A stretch of 64,000 nucleotides of DNA from Alcanivorax sp. (GTDB lineage Bacteria > Pseudomonadota > Gammaproteobacteria > Pseudomonadales > Alcanivoracaceae). Position numbers and translations under genes: made by a program. The DNA lies in assembly GCF_002733835.1 (NCBI RefSeq), contig NZ_NVWY01000001.1, positions 62,001 to 126,000 on the forward strand, in the 5' to 3' direction. Shown here piece by piece: positions 62,564-64,000 of this stretch (the stretch's first letter is position 1; the number at the start of each line of letters is the position of its first letter). Below the pieces are notes generated by a model, which was not told the DNA's origin, did not search any database, and worked only from the letters and a program-made list of their open reading frames with translations.

Positions 62564-63064
62564 ATGGCAGTAAATCGAATCCACACCCCCTGTATTGGCG
62601 TCTGTTCCACCGTTTTCGGTGACACGGTTTGCCGTGGCTGTCGCCGTTTCAGCCACGAGGTGGTGCACTGGAATGGCTATACCAACGAGGAAAAGACCAT
62701 CGTCTGGCGGCGCTTGAACCTGCTGCTGTGTCAGGTGGTGGACAACTACTTTGTGGTAGCGGACGCCGACCGCCTGGCCGCCGAGCTCGATTTCCAGAAC
62801 CTGCGCTATCAGACCCAGCTGTCCCCCCAGGGCTGGGTACCAGAGTTGCTCAAGGCTGCGGGTTCCAAGATGATTCCCTACGACCACTTTGGTCTGCACG
62901 CCCTCCCCCCCACCGAAGCCATGACCCCGCGCCAGCTGTACGACCAGATCAGCGCCGAATGCCACGCCCTGTCCCAGGCGCACTACGACCGTTCCTACGC
63001 CCGCCCGGTGACTCTGGTAGCAGAACTCACCGAGCACGCCGCCCGGGAGAAGGGGTTGATCTAG
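62564..63064 (+). CDS. DUF1289 Fe-S-cluster-like small protein
   Basis: 166 residues. The N terminus has TPCIGVCS and CRGCRRFSHEVVHW, with cysteines 10, 14, 23 and 26, the DUF1289 signature. The remaining 110 residues are unusual for the family, which is often only 60-90 residues, and have no recognised domain. The TAG stop is the first stop in a heptad array. Confidence 0.85.
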   Translation: MAVNRIHTPCIGVCSTVFGDTVCRGCRRFSHEVVHWNGYTNEEKTIVWRRLNLLLCQVVDNYFVVADADRLAAELDFQNLRYQTQLSPQGWVPELLKAAGSKMIPYDHFGLHALPPTEAMTPRQLYDQISAECHALSQAHYDRSYARPVTLVAELTEHAAREKGLI

Positions 63065-63106
63065 CTTCTAGCTTCTAGCTTCTAGCTTCTAGCTTCTAGC
63101 TTCTAG
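63061..63106 (+). repeat. Heptad-period tandem repeat, family 2 (6.5 exact units)
   Basis: Six exact copies of CTAGCTT and a partial CTAG. The first CTAG contains the TAG stop of the DUF1289 gene. Confidence 0.95.
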
Positions 63107-63184
63107 TACATGATCGCCAAGGCATTCGTTGGAGCAACAACGAAACGCAAAAAAGCGCCAACACCTGAAGGATCATTGTTTTAA

Positions 63185-63212
63185 CTCGCCGCTAGAAGCT
63201 CGCCACTTGCTC
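63185..63212 (-). repeat. Heptad-period repeat, family 2, inverted
   Basis: Units CTCGCCG, CTAGAAG, CTCGCCA, CTTGCTC. It faces the array at 63061 as a rough inverted copy across 78 bases. Confidence 0.65.
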
Positions 63213-63278
63213 CTGTCATTTGTCCCCATCTGACCGAAACAGCCCTTCACCAATACACCATTCACTGGCACAGTTGCG

Positions 63279-63290
63279 GAATGATCATTC
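63279..63290. promoter_or_regulatory. Palindromic operator candidate for the TetR regulator
   Basis: GAATGATCATTC is a perfect 12-base palindrome 24 bases upstream of the TetR start, a common site for self-regulation. Confidence 0.5.
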
Positions 63291-63314
63291 ATTCACTTTC
63301 TGTGCGAGCTTGAT

Positions 63315-63923
63315 ATGGCCAACGCTTCCCCCACCAGCGCCCCTGCCAAAGAGTCCCGTAAGCGGGAACAGATTATCCGTGCGGCACTGAGCGTGTTTGC
63401 CAAGCACGGCCTGCACGGCACGCCGGTGCCCCCCATCGCCACGGAGGCCGAGGTGGGCGTCGGCACGCTATATCGCTACTTCGACAACAAAGAATCCCTG
63501 ATCAATGCGGTATTCCAGGACAGCAAACAGCGGCTGCAGGACCGTCTGCTCACGGATCTGGACTTGATGCATCCCTCCCGCGCCCTGTTCGACACCCTCT
63601 GGGCACGGCTCACCGCCTTTGCCCGGGATGAACCGGACGCCTTCCAGTTTCTGGAAATGCAGGATCACCACAGCTACCTCACCGAAGAAAGCCGCCGCCG
63701 CGAACAGGCCTTGCTCATCCCGCTGGGAATGATGGTGATCATAGGCCAGCGCACCGGCCTGCTCGGCAATCACATGAAACCCGACCTGGCCATCGCCCTG
63801 TTCTGGGGCGCCTTTGTTGGCATATTCAAAGCCGAACGGCTGGGCTACCTGACACTCAGCGATGATGACCTTAAACAGGCAAGAGACGCCTGCTGGCTCG
63901 CCATTGCCAATCACGATCACTAG
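63315..63923 (+). CDS. TetR/AcrR-family transcriptional regulator
   Basis: 202 residues. The N-terminal HTH (RKREQIIRAALSVFAKHGLH, then VGVGTLYRYFDNKESLINAV) is typical TetR_N. The C-terminal ligand domain is helical and not assigned. The next gene starts 12 bases later on the same strand, so the regulator may control an SDR/epimerase unit and itself through the palindrome at 63279. Ligand unknown. Confidence 0.9.
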   Translation: MANASPTSAPAKESRKREQIIRAALSVFAKHGLHGTPVPPIATEAEVGVGTLYRYFDNKESLINAVFQDSKQRLQDRLLTDLDLMHPSRALFDTLWARLTAFARDEPDAFQFLEMQDHHSYLTEESRRREQALLIPLGMMVIIGQRTGLLGNHMKPDLAIALFWGAFVGIFKAERLGYLTLSDDDLKQARDACWLAIANHDH

Positions 63924-63935
63924 GAAACGATAGCC

Positions 63936-64000
63936 ATGACCCCAACCCATATCCTGATTACCGGCGGTGCCGGCGCTATTGGCGGCCAGCTTGCCGGCCA
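63936..64000 (+). CDS. NAD(P)-binding SDR/epimerase-like protein, 5' part
   Basis: Starts at ATG 63936 with AGGAAACGAT upstream and runs past the window edge. The 21 residues seen (MTPTHILITGGAGAIGGQLA) hold the Rossmann TGGAGxIG motif of the extended SDR/epimerase class. It is probably co-transcribed with the TetR gene. Confidence 0.8.
   Translation, partial: MTPTHILITGGAGAIGGQLAG

Noticed and set aside
61579-63106. CRISPR-like look of the tandem repeats
   Set aside because: The units are 7 bases with no spacers and no cas genes are near.

Overview
The window looks like a chromosome segment of a marine, oil-degrader-type gammaproteobacterium (Alcanivorax/Alloalcanivorax-like). This is inferred from high-GC coding, a TRAP transporter, ornithine-lipid genes, ppc, EfpL, GlpG, EgtB/EgtD and a dense set of short intergenic repeats. 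No rRNA, tRNA or CRISPR array was seen.

Layout. (1) 1-13.3 kb: right arm of a Mu-like transposable siphophage prophage. It holds a tail chaperone remnant, tape measure, seven tail hub/tip genes, a fibre and fibre-assembly gene, then a Com-like zinc-finger regulator directly ahead of a DPPY adenine methyltransferase. (2) 13.4-16.7 kb: a ferritin-like COG3687 gene diverging from an unknown helical protein, then a complete IS3-family element. (3) 16.7-28.9 kb: mostly minus-strand housekeeping: a TRAP operon with an extra TAtT lipoprotein (TPAT type), glpG, a PF10023 lipoprotein protease, efpL, an OlsA/OlsB-like acyltransferase pair and ppc, with a small plus-strand CDGSH gene and periplasmic binding-protein gene between. 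(4) 29-38.5 kb: a membrane protein with a decayed GGDEF domain, a secreted trypsin-like protease and a beta-propeller protein that both carry GlyGly-CTERM sorting tails, an OafA/SGNH acyltransferase between them, a luciferase-like oxidoreductase and a large lipoprotein. (5) 38.6-51.2 kb: an accessory island. Broken RAYT-type transposase pieces and a perfect 22-bp hairpin border a contact-dependent inhibition locus, cdiB-cdiA-cdiI, whose C-terminal Stv-like domain is paired with a DUF7919-like immunity candidate. A divergent periplasmic coiled-coil gene lies next to it. (6) 51.3-64 kb: rlmA, a FAD monooxygenase, dinB, ppnN, an SDR, egtB-egtD, a thioesterase, DUF2846 and DUF1289 proteins, a TetR regulator and the start of an SDR/epimerase.

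The most unusual signal is not a gene. At least eleven intergenic spots carry short arrays with a strict 7-base period, in three sequence families. Most sit at the 3' end of a gene, on or within tens of bases of the stop codon, in the same orientation relative to that gene. In two cases the array supplies the last codons and the stop. A second, longer interspersed repeat (about 35 bases, four copies) also sits just after genes and once forms an inverted pair.
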